A stretch of 5,733 bases of DNA from positions 1-5,733 of the forward strand of contig JAPUFZ010000256.1 in NCBI GenBank assembly GCA_027293245.1, written 5' to 3'. Position numbers and translations under genes: made by a program. The notes beneath the pieces are model-generated. The model was not told the DNA's origin and made no database searches. It was given only the letters and a program-made list of their open reading frames with translations. Origin of the DNA: Gammaproteobacteria bacterium (GTDB taxonomy: Bacteria > Pseudomonadota > Gammaproteobacteria > GCA-001735895). Positions 1 through 5,733 of the stretch are shown one piece after another. Position 1 is the first letter of the stretch. Each line of letters opens with the position of its first letter.

Positions 1-281
1 AGGTCAGAATAGGCAGTCATAATTATAATCGGCAGATTTTTGTCGGTGTTTCGGATTTGTTTCAAAAATTCGAAACCGCTTATCCCCGGCATCCGCAAAT
101 CGGTCAGGATAGCCCTCGGCCGGTCACTGTATTTCGATCGCTTGAAACGCGCTAAAGCGGAGGAAGCGGTTTCAAACCCCGTGACTGCAAACCCGGCATT
201 AGTCAATGCGCGATCAAGGACCCAACGGATTGACTGATCATCGTCTATTACCCAAATTGATAAAGGGGTGGGTGGTTTCAT
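1..281 (-). CDS. ntrC: Nitrogen regulation response regulator NtrC, N-terminal receiver part (cut by window edge)
   Basis: Response regulator of the NtrB/NtrC pair, a cytoplasmic sigma54-dependent activator of nitrogen-assimilation genes when phosphorylated. Only the first 93 codons are in the window; the AAA+ and DNA-binding domains lie beyond base 1. The visible part is a receiver domain: a beta1 segment followed by the acidic pocket D13-D14-D15, then SIRWVL as in enterobacterial NtrC, the phosphoacceptor D61 in LTDLRMPG, and the switch Thr in IIIMTAYSD (T89). It runs a few residues longer than E. coli NtrC before the phosphoacceptor (D54 there). The ATG at 281-279 overlaps the ntrB stop as ATGA. 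A GGAG ribosome binding site (287-290) lies five bases upstream, so the start is well supported and translation is probably coupled to ntrB. The frame is open to the window edge. Confidence 0.95.
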   Translation of the reverse strand, partial: MKPPTPLSIWVIDDDQSIRWVLDRALTNAGFAVTGFETASSALARFKRSKYSDRPRAILTDLRMPGISGFEFLKQIRNTDKNLPIIIMTAYSD

Positions 282-1339
282 GATATCTCCAACGGCAAGA
301 TTGTGCTGAAGGTGGTCCCGGATATCGAACTTTCGGCGCTTATGATGCCGCCGTGGCCGGATACGATTTCCTGTGCTATGGGCAGACCCAGACCGCTCCC
401 CTGTGGTTTATCGGTGACCATAGGGAGGAACAGGGTGTCGCTTAAGGCAGCCGAAATACCACTCCCATTGTCGATAATATCGACCTGAATCACTAACGCA
501 TGTTTGGTTTGCCCGATCGTAATTTGACGACCGACGCGTGTTTTGAAAGTAATTTCACCATTTTCACCCAGTGCCTGGACGGCGTTTTGGGCGATGTTTA
601 AAAAAGCCTGTATGAGTTGATCTTTATCAGCCTGCATTTCCGGGATGCTTGGGTCATAGTCTCTGTGAATAACCAGCTGATCTGGCCCGGCGGCCAGTAA
701 CAGGCTGCGAATGTGTTCGAGAATTTCGAGTATGTTGACCGGTTTCTTGTTAATTATCGTGTTTGGCCCGAGCATGTTACTGATCAGGGTTTGCAGTCGA
801 TCGACCTCGCTGATGATGACGTCGGTATATTCTTTCAGTGATGTCGCTTTAATTTCCCGTTCCAGCAATTGCGCAGCGCCCCGAATCCCCGCCAATGGGT
901 TCCTGATTTCGTGCGCCATGCCCCGGGCAACAAACTGGCTGGCCTGCTTTTGCAGGTGACTGACTTCGTCGCGCAGGTATTGTGCCTGGCGATCGAGCGG
1001 CCTGATTTCGATCAAAATATTATCGCTGCCATCGGTATCATCGAGCGGATAGATAGTGTAATCGGCGTTAAACGCCCTGCCATTAGCCAGTGTTATAGTT
1101 GCATCATGCTCGGTCATGGCCTGGCGCTGGTTTGCCAGCCTGGGTAATTTATCGGTAATCGTATTGGCTTCAACCTGGCTGAACAGCTGCTTGAAATCTT
1201 TACCCAGCAAGGTCGATGCGCTGTTATCGAACAGTATTTCCGCGCTCGAATTGACGTAGCTGAGGCTTAGGTTTCCATCCACGCAGAGTATGCAACTGCT
1301 GAGGGTGTCGAGAATCCTGTCAATTGCGAGCTTTACCAT
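278..1339 (-). CDS. ntrB: Nitrogen regulation sensor histidine kinase NtrB
   Basis: Cytoplasmic PAS-type histidine kinase/phosphatase (also called GlnL) that sets NtrC phosphorylation in response to the PII protein. Numbering here uses the ATG at 1339 (353 aa; E. coli NtrB has 349). An N-terminal PAS domain covers roughly residues 5-115. The H-box MAHEIRNPLAG follows with the phosphorylated His at about 143. The N-box (LNIAQNAVQAL) is at about 247-257, the G1 box DNGSG at about 290-294, and the G2 box GSGLGL at about 314-319. No membrane segment is visible, as expected for NtrB. The frame can be extended to a GTG at 1360, but that start lies inside the NtrC palindrome, and the seven extra residues have no counterpart in E. 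coli NtrB. Neither start has a convincing ribosome binding site. The stop overlaps the ntrC start by four bases. Confidence 0.95.
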   Translation of the reverse strand: MVKLAIDRILDTLSSCILCVDGNLSLSYVNSSAEILFDNSASTLLGKDFKQLFSQVEANTITDKLPRLANQRQAMTEHDATITLANGRAFNADYTIYPLDDTDGSDNILIEIRPLDRQAQYLRDEVSHLQKQASQFVARGMAHEIRNPLAGIRGAAQLLEREIKATSLKEYTDVIISEVDRLQTLISNMLGPNTIINKKPVNILEILEHIRSLLLAAGPDQLVIHRDYDPSIPEMQADKDQLIQAFLNIAQNAVQALGENGEITFKTRVGRQITIGQTKHALVIQVDIIDNGSGISAALSDTLFLPMVTDKPQGSGLGLPIAQEIVSGHGGIISAESSISGTTFSTILPLEIS

Positions 1340-1347
1340 AACCGGCC

Positions 1348-1374
1348 AATTATGCACCACAATAGTGCATAATT
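1348..1374. promoter_or_regulatory. NtrC-binding palindrome at the ntrB start
   Basis: The arms AATTATGCAC and GTGCATAATT are perfect 10-base inverted complements around a 7-base centre. The core, TGCACCACAATAGTGCA (1353-1369), matches the known NtrC consensus TGCACCA-N3-TGGTGCA in all but one arm base. It ends nine bases before the proposed ntrB ATG. In E. coli, NtrC binds an operator over the glnL (ntrB) promoter and represses it. The same autoregulation is inferred here. I could not find a convincing sigma70 promoter with proper spacing next to the site. Confidence 0.82.
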
Positions 1375-1409
1375 AAACTGGGGACGTAGCACAGTTTTTT
1401 ACAAATTGT

Positions 1410-1528
1410 TCTCGCCAAGGCGCAAAGCACGCAAAGAAAAACGGGGAATGGGTAAAATACACAGCCGGAAAGGAATTATCTATTCGAATAACCTTGAAAA
1501 ACCTTTGCGTCTTTGCGCCTTGGCGAGA
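1410..1528. repeat. 119-bp inverted-repeat element between glnA and ntrB
   Basis: The left end (1410-1427) and right end (1511-1528) are perfect 18-base inverted complements, TCTCGCCAAGGCGCAAAG and its reverse complement. After a one-base offset the match continues inward through a second CGCAAAG unit (1430-1436, with 1503-1509 on the right). The interior of about 65 bp has no reading frame of note and holds a 10-base palindrome TATTCGAATA (1481-1490). The layout suggests a small non-autonomous repeat unit. I recall CGCAAAG-type repeats as scattered in many environmental genomes, but could not verify that. The right end abuts a T6 run (1533-1538) that overlaps the glnA stop. The 83-base gap between arms argues against a simple terminator. 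Confidence 0.8.
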
Positions 1529-1536
1529 GTCCTTTT

Positions 1537-2946
1537 TTAGCAGCTGTAGTACATGTCAAACTCAACCGGGTGGGTAGCCAGGCGTAAGCGCGCTACTTCT
1601 TCATTCTTAAGCTCGATATAAGTATCGATAACATCATCGGTGAATACCCCGCCCACCTTGAGAAATTCACGGTCCGCATCGAGTGCTTCGAGGGCCTGGT
1701 CTAGCGAGAAGGCGACCTGTGGAATGGCTTTTTCTTCTTCAGGCGGCAGGTCGTAGAGATCCTTGTCCATTGCTTCACCCGGATCGATGCGATTATTGAT
1801 GCCGTCGAGCCCGGCCATCAACAATGCGCTGAACGCGAGGTACGGATTCGCGGTCGAATCGGGAAAGCGAACTTCGATGCGGCGGCCTTTGGGATTGCTG
1901 ACGTAAGGAATCCGGACCGAAGCGGAGCGGTTGCGGGCTGAATAGGCCAGCATCACCGGCGCCTCGAATCCCGGCACCAGGCGCTTGTAGCTATTGGTCG
2001 CGCCATTGGCAAAGGCATTGACCGCGTGCGCGTGTTTGATTACCCCACCAATATAGTGCAGTGCGGTTTCTGACAACCCGCCATAGCCATCGCCCGAGAA
2101 AAGATTGGTTCCATCTTTAGCCAGGGACATGTGCACGTGCATACCATTACCATTGTCACCTACCAGTGGCTTGGGCATGAAGGTCGCGGTCTTGCCGTAA
2201 CTGTGGGCGACGTTATGGACACAGTATTTGAAGACCTGTACTTCGTCCGCTTTTCGTACCAGGGTATTGAACATGGCGCCAATTTCACATTGACCGGCGG
2301 TTGCAACCTCATGATGATGAACTTCAATCTTAAGTCCCATTTCTTCCATCGCCAGGCACATTGCCGATCGCATGTCGTGTAATGAATCAACCGGCGGCAC
2401 TGGAAAATAACCGCCCTTGACACCGGGACGGTGACCGGTGTTGCCATCCTCGTAAGCCTTACCAGTATTCCAGTCGGCTTCTTCGGAATCGATCCGGTAA
2501 GAAGTATGACCCATTTCTGTGGTCCAGCGGACATCGTCAAATACGAAGAATTCGTTCTCCGGACCAAAATAGGCGGTATCGGCAATCCCCGAAGCCTTCA
2601 AATAGGCCTCGGCGCGGTTGGCGATAGAACGCGGGTCACGCTCATAACCTTCGCCGGTAGTGGGTTCGACCACATTACAGGTAATATTGATCGTTGGCTC
2701 GTCGGTAAAAGGGTCCAGCACCGCGGTGTCGGCATCGGGCATAAGGATCATGTCGGATTCGTTAATACCCTTCCAGCCTGCCACCGAAGAACCATCAAAC
2801 ATCTGGCCTTCGGTGAAAGTGTCTTCACTCAGACACCTGGCCGGAATGGAAAGATGTTGTTCCTTGCCGCGGGTATCGGTGAAACGAAAATCGACGAATT
2901 TTACGCCGTACTCTTTGATGGTATTTAATACATCGGCAGCTGACAT
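1537..2946 (-). CDS. glnA: Type I glutamine synthetase
   Basis: Makes glutamine from glutamate, ammonia and ATP as a cytoplasmic dodecamer; central to nitrogen assimilation. The 469 residues equal the E. coli GlnA length. Visible signatures are [13 protein letters not shown] near the N-terminus, the metal-binding ENEFFVF region, the ATP-region [21 protein letters not shown], and [13 protein letters not shown]. Tyr398 in [10 protein letters not shown] is the site adenylylated by GlnE, so this is the GSI-beta type, switched off by adenylylation under nitrogen excess. The C-terminus ends YYSC. The ATG at 2946 has a GGAG (2956-2959) nine bases upstream. A perfect NtrC site and a sigma70-like promoter lie upstream. 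About 200 bp carrying a repeat element separate it from ntrB, so the ntrB signals may be partly independent. Confidence 0.98.
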   Translation of the reverse strand: MSAADVLNTIKEYGVKFVDFRFTDTRGKEQHLSIPARCLSEDTFTEGQMFDGSSVAGWKGINESDMILMPDADTAVLDPFTDEPTINITCNVVEPTTGEGYERDPRSIANRAEAYLKASGIADTAYFGPENEFFVFDDVRWTTEMGHTSYRIDSEEADWNTGKAYEDGNTGHRPGVKGGYFPVPPVDSLHDMRSAMCLAMEEMGLKIEVHHHEVATAGQCEIGAMFNTLVRKADEVQVFKYCVHNVAHSYGKTATFMPKPLVGDNGNGMHVHMSLAKDGTNLFSGDGYGGLSETALHYIGGVIKHAHAVNAFANGATNSYKRLVPGFEAPVMLAYSARNRSASVRIPYVSNPKGRRIEVRFPDSTANPYLAFSALLMAGLDGINNRIDPGEAMDKDLYDLPPEEEKAIPQVAFSLDQALEALDADREFLKVGGVFTDDVIDTYIELKNEEVARLRLATHPVEFDMYYSC

Positions 2947-2976
2947 GGGTTTAGACTCCGTTACAAAAATTAAAGA

Positions 2977-3016
2977 TCCGGGACCTGACGGGCTCCGGGA
3001 GCTTCAGAACAGAAGC
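2977..3016 (-). repeat. Small repeats in the glnA leader
   Basis: The leader holds two direct copies of TCCGGGA (plus strand, 2977-2983 and 2994-3000) and a short inverted repeat GCTTC-N6-GAAGC (3001-3016). The latter sits at the expected transcript start. They may be structure in the untranslated leader or chance. I do not recognise a known regulatory RNA. Confidence 0.3.
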
Positions 3017-3044
3017 ATTGTACGCATAATTTCGGCATTACCAA
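3017..3044 (-). promoter_or_regulatory. Candidate sigma70 promoter of glnA
   Basis: Reading the minus strand, TTGGTA (3044-3039) and TACAAT (3022-3017) are separated by 16 bases. Four of six -35 bases and five of six -10 bases match consensus. The predicted start near 3010 gives a leader of about 64 bases. The NtrC palindrome is centred about 88 bases upstream of that start. This would serve as the NtrC-independent promoter, comparable in role to glnAp1 of E. coli. Confidence 0.5.
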
Positions 3045-3089
3045 TTAATCGCGCAAAATCGTACCATGGCGGGGTTTCCGGCGCCGAGT

Positions 3090-3106
3090 TGCACCATTAT
3101 GGTGCA
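3090..3106. promoter_or_regulatory. Perfect NtrC-binding site upstream of glnA
   Basis: TGCACCATTATGGTGCA is an exact match to TGCACCA-N3-TGGTGCA, a perfect 7+7 palindrome. It lies about 145 bases before the glnA start codon, in the expected enhancer position. It is the best single regulatory call in the window. No correctly spaced sigma54 -24/-12 element was found with it; the nearest, TGGTACG...TTGC at about 3053-3067, is one base too short between the GG and GC. Confidence 0.9.
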
Positions 3107-3126
3107 TGCCGCGTCTCTTGCATTTA

Positions 3127-3190
3127 TTGAGGGTGTCGTAAAAGGTTGGATTGTGTTTCCTGTCAAGACGACTTTTTACGATACCCTCAA
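3127..3190. repeat. 64-bp imperfect inverted repeat over the transporter stop codon
   Basis: The left arm TTGAGGGTGTCGTAAAA (3127-3143) pairs with the right arm 3174-3190. There is one mismatch, which is a G-U wobble in plus-strand RNA and a C-A mismatch in minus-strand RNA. The loop is 30 bases. The right arm supplies the TGA stop of the cation transporter (3187-3189). No T-run follows the stem on the minus strand (TAAATG follows), so it is not a classic intrinsic terminator. It may still stop or stabilise the transporter mRNA, or be a small mobile-derived repeat. Confidence 0.7.
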
Positions 3191-4317
3191 CGTGAAAAGT
3201 ACAGGTTGACCTTACCGACATGTTCCATTTCATGCGCGCTGGCGATCATCGCCTCGATTTCTGTGCGATGCTGTGCAGCACACAGGGACTCTGGCAGCAC
3301 GATATCAATTTCAATCTGGCGTTTCAGGTAGTGCAGGTTAATCTGCTCTATCAACTCGCCACAGGGGAATGGCTGCCAGGCTATTTGCAACATTTCCAAA
3401 ATCTGGTTACGTCCGGGAAGGCGGGAAACAGAATCATGCCCCGATTCCGTGAGCGGATCGATATGAATGCTGACGTCGACAATTCTGGGAAAACTGGTTT
3501 GAATCTGCTGCTCCAGCGAAAAAGCGATGTAGTGGGCCTCGGATACGGTTAGTCTCGGGTTAACCCGAATCTCCGCGTCCACATATCCTAGCCCGCCCAT
3601 GGAGCGGGATCGCAGGCTGTGCACCTTGCGAACACTTTCATTGTCTTCGATCAGTGATTTCACCTGGCTCACCAGTTCGAAATCCAGGCTGGTATCGATG
3701 AGCTCTCTAAAGGCGTTGCGTGTCAGCCGGGAACCCATCAGGGTAATCAAAATCGCGACGATAATAGCAGCGGCAGCATCCATATACGGCATGCCGAGTA
3801 GCTGGGCGGAAATGCCAGCGACGACGACGATGGATGACAGTGCGTCCGAGCGATGATGCCAGGCATTTGATTCAAGCAGACCGGAATGCGTCGCCTTTGC
3901 TGCCTTCAATGTATAGCGATACAGATATTCCTTACTGACAATCGCCAGTGCCGCAAAAAACAATGTGATCAACTCGGGATTGGCACGCTCGGCCGTGAGT
4001 ATGCTGTTAAAGCCCCGAATACCAATACCAAGGCCCGCAGCAACCAGCAGTACACCCAGTACCACAGTCGCCAGGGTTTCGATCCGGCCATGTCCGTAGG
4101 GATGATCTTCATCGGCCGCCTGTGAAGACTGTTTAATCGCAAATAAAACGATAAAATCACTCAGCAGGTCCGACAGGGTATGAAAGCCATCGGCGAGCAG
4201 TGCCTGGGAATGGCCGATGATGCCAAACACGATTTGGCTTGTGGCCAGCAAGCAATTGACATAAGAACCTGTAAGAGTAACTTTTTTTATTATCTGATGG
4301 CGTTGTTCAGTTTCCAT
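3187..4317 (-). CDS. Cation diffusion facilitator (CDF) metal efflux transporter
   Basis: Inner-membrane divalent-metal/proton antiporter of the CDF (cation efflux) family, 376 aa from the ATG at 4317. There are about six hydrophobic segments: near 13-34, 41-62, 83-101, 115-131, 158-175 and 180-196. The metal site shows HTLSD (H46, D50) in helix 2 and HHRSD (H154, D158) in helix 5. The conserved HPYGHGRIE loop is at 72-80. A cytoplasmic dimerisation domain covers about 205-290. The last 80 residues extend beyond the common FieF/ZitB core. HxxxD in both helices resembles zinc-type CDFs more than iron or manganese types, but substrate is inferred. A longer frame to 4413 exists. I chose 4317 because AAGGTG (4321-4326) sits just upstream and residues before it read the TusA-type gene out of frame. 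The start overlaps that gene by 11 bases. Confidence 0.92.
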   Translation of the reverse strand: METEQRHQIIKKVTLTGSYVNCLLATSQIVFGIIGHSQALLADGFHTLSDLLSDFIVLFAIKQSSQAADEDHPYGHGRIETLATVVLGVLLVAAGLGIGIRGFNSILTAERANPELITLFFAALAIVSKEYLYRYTLKAAKATHSGLLESNAWHHRSDALSSIVVVAGISAQLLGMPYMDAAAAIIVAILITLMGSRLTRNAFRELIDTSLDFELVSQVKSLIEDNESVRKVHSLRSRSMGGLGYVDAEIRVNPRLTVSEAHYIAFSLEQQIQTSFPRIVDVSIHIDPLTESGHDSVSRLPGRNQILEMLQIAWQPFPCGELIEQINLHYLKRQIEIDIVLPESLCAAQHRTEIEAMIASAHEMEHVGKVNLYFSR

Positions 4318-4549
4318 CTGCACCTTTTTCGACCAGGAAAATATACTCGTCCTCCAGCTCTGTGCTGGAAATAACACGGTGTCCGTTGATACGGCACCAG
4401 GCTGGGATATCATTCATGGCGCCTGGGTCGGTGCTGGTAATCTAGACTCGCGTGTCAACTGCCTGCTTGTTGATACAGTCCTGTAGTTTAATCACCGGCA
4501 TCGGGCAGAGTAGGCGCCGCGCATCGAGTTCAATCACAGCTGTTTTCAT
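4307..4549 (-). pseudogene. TusA-family sulfur-carrier gene interrupted by one in-frame TAG
   Basis: TusA/SirA-like proteins are about 80-residue carriers that hold sulfur as a persulfide on a conserved Cys and pass it on, for example to tRNA thiolases. Reading from the ATG at 4549, the frame gives LDARRLLCPMPVIKLQD with the active Cys at codon 15 in the family CPxP motif. After codon 36 it continues with ITSTDPGAMNDIPAWCR, the second family signature, and EYIFLVEKG near the end. The normal TGA is at 4309-4307. The only defect is TAG at 4444-4442 (codon 36); there is no frameshift. A single C-to-T change from CAG would explain it. The start overlaps the upstream gene as ATGA, and the end overlaps the CDF gene by 11 bases. 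It could be a recent nonsense mutation, a read-through or suppressed gene, or a sequencing error. Homology is confident; functional status is open. Confidence 0.85.
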
Positions 4550-5583
4550 GTGATATACCATTCCGGCGCAATTTCTGCCAGCGGCCTGATATGGATCTGC
4601 TGTAAATTTTGATCCTGGTCGCTAAACTCGACTTCCACCGAATCCTGGTCACGGCCCTTGCTGAATCGGGCCGTAATCGCGCAGGCCAGCTCGATTTGCT
4701 GTTGGTCGAGCTGGTCACCCTCGATCAGGGTCATAGGTCCGGCATGGCTGACCGTCTTGATGCTCTGGAACTGTTTTTTATAACCGCTGAGAAACCGGGT
4801 TTCACCTTCTTCGCGGGCGATTATCAGCTTAAAGGACTTGCTCGGCCGGATATGCCGGCCGACCTTGAGTAGCATGATATCGTCGAGTTCGTAGGTCTTA
4901 TGGCCACGATTGTCCCACAGATCCTGTAACCTGACCGCGTAGTTCTGGTCCGTCAGGAAACAACAGCCGCCGGCAGGCTGGGCATAGTCTTCAAAGCCGA
5001 ACTGTTTTGCCAGTGCCATTTGCGGCTTGCGCGAACGCCCGGTGATACCCATCAATTGATCGCGGTCCACCCAGCCTTCCTTTTCGGGTTTCGTTTGCGG
5101 CAGGTTATGCGCACACAGGGGGCGCAGCAGCAAGTCATGCGCACCCGACTCGGCCGCGACCACCGGCAGTGTTTTTTTGCGTTGCGACATCGGCCGTTGG
5201 CCCATGACTTCACCGGTGATAATGAAGTCAAAGTGGTTTTGCCGAATCCAGGCATGGGCTTTTTTGACCATGAAAATCTTGCAATCGAGGCAGGGATTCA
5301 GATTTGCGCCATAACCATGTTTGGGATTGATCACCACGTCCTTGTATTCCTCGACAATGTCGACGATGTGGAGTTTGATGCCCAGTTGTTCGGCCACCCA
5401 CAGCGCGTTATTGCGCTTTATCTTGTCGCGGTCTCTCTTACGGATGGCATGGGTATGCCCTTCGACGCAAAAGCCGGTATAAAAATTGATACCCTCGACC
5501 TGAATACCCTGATCCTGGATCAGTTTCGCGGCGAGAAGTGAGTCGAGGCCACCGGAGATCAGGGCCACCGCTTTTCGAGTCAT
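4546..5583 (-). CDS. PP-loop ATPase, MnmA-like tRNA thiolation-type protein with C-terminal NFACT-R/DUF814-like region
   Basis: A 345-residue cytoplasmic protein of the ATP pyrophosphatase superfamily. The PP-loop SGGLDS (10-15) binds ATP. NPCLDC (C98, C101) aligns with the NPDxxC loop of MnmA, and PAGGCCF (C207, C208) aligns with the second MnmA catalytic Cys region (GxCF). The first Cys of CLDC replaces the Asp of the classic DxxC motif. The resulting CxxC plus distal Cys layout recalls Fe-S-dependent tRNA thiolases. From about residue 230, the segment with VGRHIRPSKSF resembles the RNA-binding NFACT-R/DUF814 region. I infer transfer of sulfur to tRNA, with the adjacent TusA-family protein as donor; the true target is unknown. 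It is not canonical MnmA. The ATG at 5583 directly precedes the PP-loop strand and no clear ribosome binding site is seen. The stop overlaps the next gene by four bases. Confidence 0.8.
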   Translation of the reverse strand: MTRKAVALISGGLDSLLAAKLIQDQGIQVEGINFYTGFCVEGHTHAIRKRDRDKIKRNNALWVAEQLGIKLHIVDIVEEYKDVVINPKHGYGANLNPCLDCKIFMVKKAHAWIRQNHFDFIITGEVMGQRPMSQRKKTLPVVAAESGAHDLLLRPLCAHNLPQTKPEKEGWVDRDQLMGITGRSRKPQMALAKQFGFEDYAQPAGGCCFLTDQNYAVRLQDLWDNRGHKTYELDDIMLLKVGRHIRPSKSFKLIIAREEGETRFLSGYKKQFQSIKTVSHAGPMTLIEGDQLDQQQIELACAITARFSKGRDQDSVEVEFSDQDQNLQQIHIRPLAEIAPEWYIT

Positions 5584-5614
5584 AATCGTATCATTCTATT
5601 CGTTTCAATCGGCA

Positions 5615-5623
5615 ATTATATCA
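5615..5623 (-). promoter_or_regulatory. Extended -10 promoter for the thiolase-TusA-CDF unit
   Basis: The minus strand reads TGATATAAT, a perfect extended -10 (TGnTATAAT). No good -35 is present at 16-18 bases, which is typical of extended -10 promoters. The predicted start near 5608 leaves a leader of about 25 bases before the ATG at 5583. It would drive all three overlapping genes. Confidence 0.55.
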
Positions 5624-5733
5624 GAACAGGGTTGATGACTATCGGCTAATCTGGGCTATTGTCGGATTGATTGACTGGCAAAATAACTACCATCGATACG
5701 GCCAGTCTTAGCGGGGCTATTGCCAAGTTTGCA
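5624..5733. other. Short gene-free stretch at the right edge
   Basis: No supported gene. There is a 7-base inverted repeat GACTGGC/GCCAGTC (5673-5679 and 5701-5707) with a 21-base loop, and a 9-base direct repeat GGGCTATTG (5653-5661 and 5714-5722). Two minus-strand frames enter from the window edge and stop at 5648 or shortly before. They are too short to judge as the end of an upstream gene. Confidence 0.3.

Noticed and set aside
40..237. 65-codon plus-strand frame
   Set aside because: It is antisense to the conserved receiver domain of NtrC.
1410..1538. Intrinsic terminator made by the inverted repeat plus T6 run
   Set aside because: The arms are 83 bases apart, and the T-run is placed for plus-strand transcription, where no gene is seen. 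It is kept only as a repeat element.
2131..3130. Plus-strand and alternate-frame open frames of 80-165 codons across glnA
   Set aside because: They are antisense or shifted shadows of a fully conserved glnA, with no family motif of their own.
4318..4413. Extended N-terminus of the CDF transporter (start at 4413)
   Set aside because: These codons overlap the conserved TDPG...AWCR and VEKG-encoding part of the TusA-family gene in another frame. A ribosome binding site directly precedes the ATG at 4317, and CDF proteins normally begin close to the first helix.
5020..5541. 173-codon plus-strand open frame opposite the MnmA-like gene
   Set aside because: It lies wholly antisense to a gene with clear PP-loop and Cys motifs, and shows no recognisable domain.

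Overview
The window looks like a piece of a gammaproteobacterial chromosome. The evidence is a GlnA of the adenylylated GSI type, the order glnA-ntrB-ntrC, two palindromes matching the enterobacterial NtrC-site consensus (TGCACCA-N3-TGGTGCA), and a TusA-family/thiouridylase-like pair. I cannot assign a genus. Every gene I can support lies on the minus strand, so the text below reads from high to low coordinates.

Region 1 (about 5733-4307): a short gene-free leader contains an extended -10 promoter. It is followed by a PP-loop, MnmA-like tRNA-thiolation-type protein (5583-4546) and then a TusA-family sulfur-carrier gene (4549-4307). The stop and start of these two overlap as ATGA. The TusA-type reading frame is intact from end to end except for one in-frame TAG at codon 36.

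Region 2 (4317-3187): a cation diffusion facilitator transporter starts inside the end of the TusA-type gene. The three genes therefore form one tightly overlapping transcription unit. The transporter's stop codon lies inside a 64-bp imperfect inverted repeat (3127-3190).

Region 3 (3186-278, continuing to the window edge): this is the nitrogen-assimilation cluster. A perfect 17-bp NtrC palindrome (3090-3106) and a sigma70-like promoter lie ahead of glnA (2946-1537). An intergenic stretch of about 200 bp follows, carrying a 119-bp inverted-repeat element (1410-1528). A second NtrC palindrome (1348-1374) sits directly at the ntrB start. ntrB (1339-278) and ntrC (from 281, cut by the window edge) overlap by four bases. 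The expected circuit is that NtrB phosphorylates NtrC when nitrogen is short, phospho-NtrC activates glnA, and NtrC bound at the ntrB site limits its own synthesis.

The most notable points are the single nonsense codon in an otherwise well-conserved TusA-family gene, the CxxC variant of the MnmA-type catalytic loop in its partner, the NtrC operator at the ntrB start (which argues for a later start codon), the lack of a correctly spaced sigma54 promoter next to the glnA NtrC site, and two small inverted-repeat elements. I saw no RNA gene, CRISPR array, complete insertion sequence or phage gene. None of this amounts to a clearly new system.
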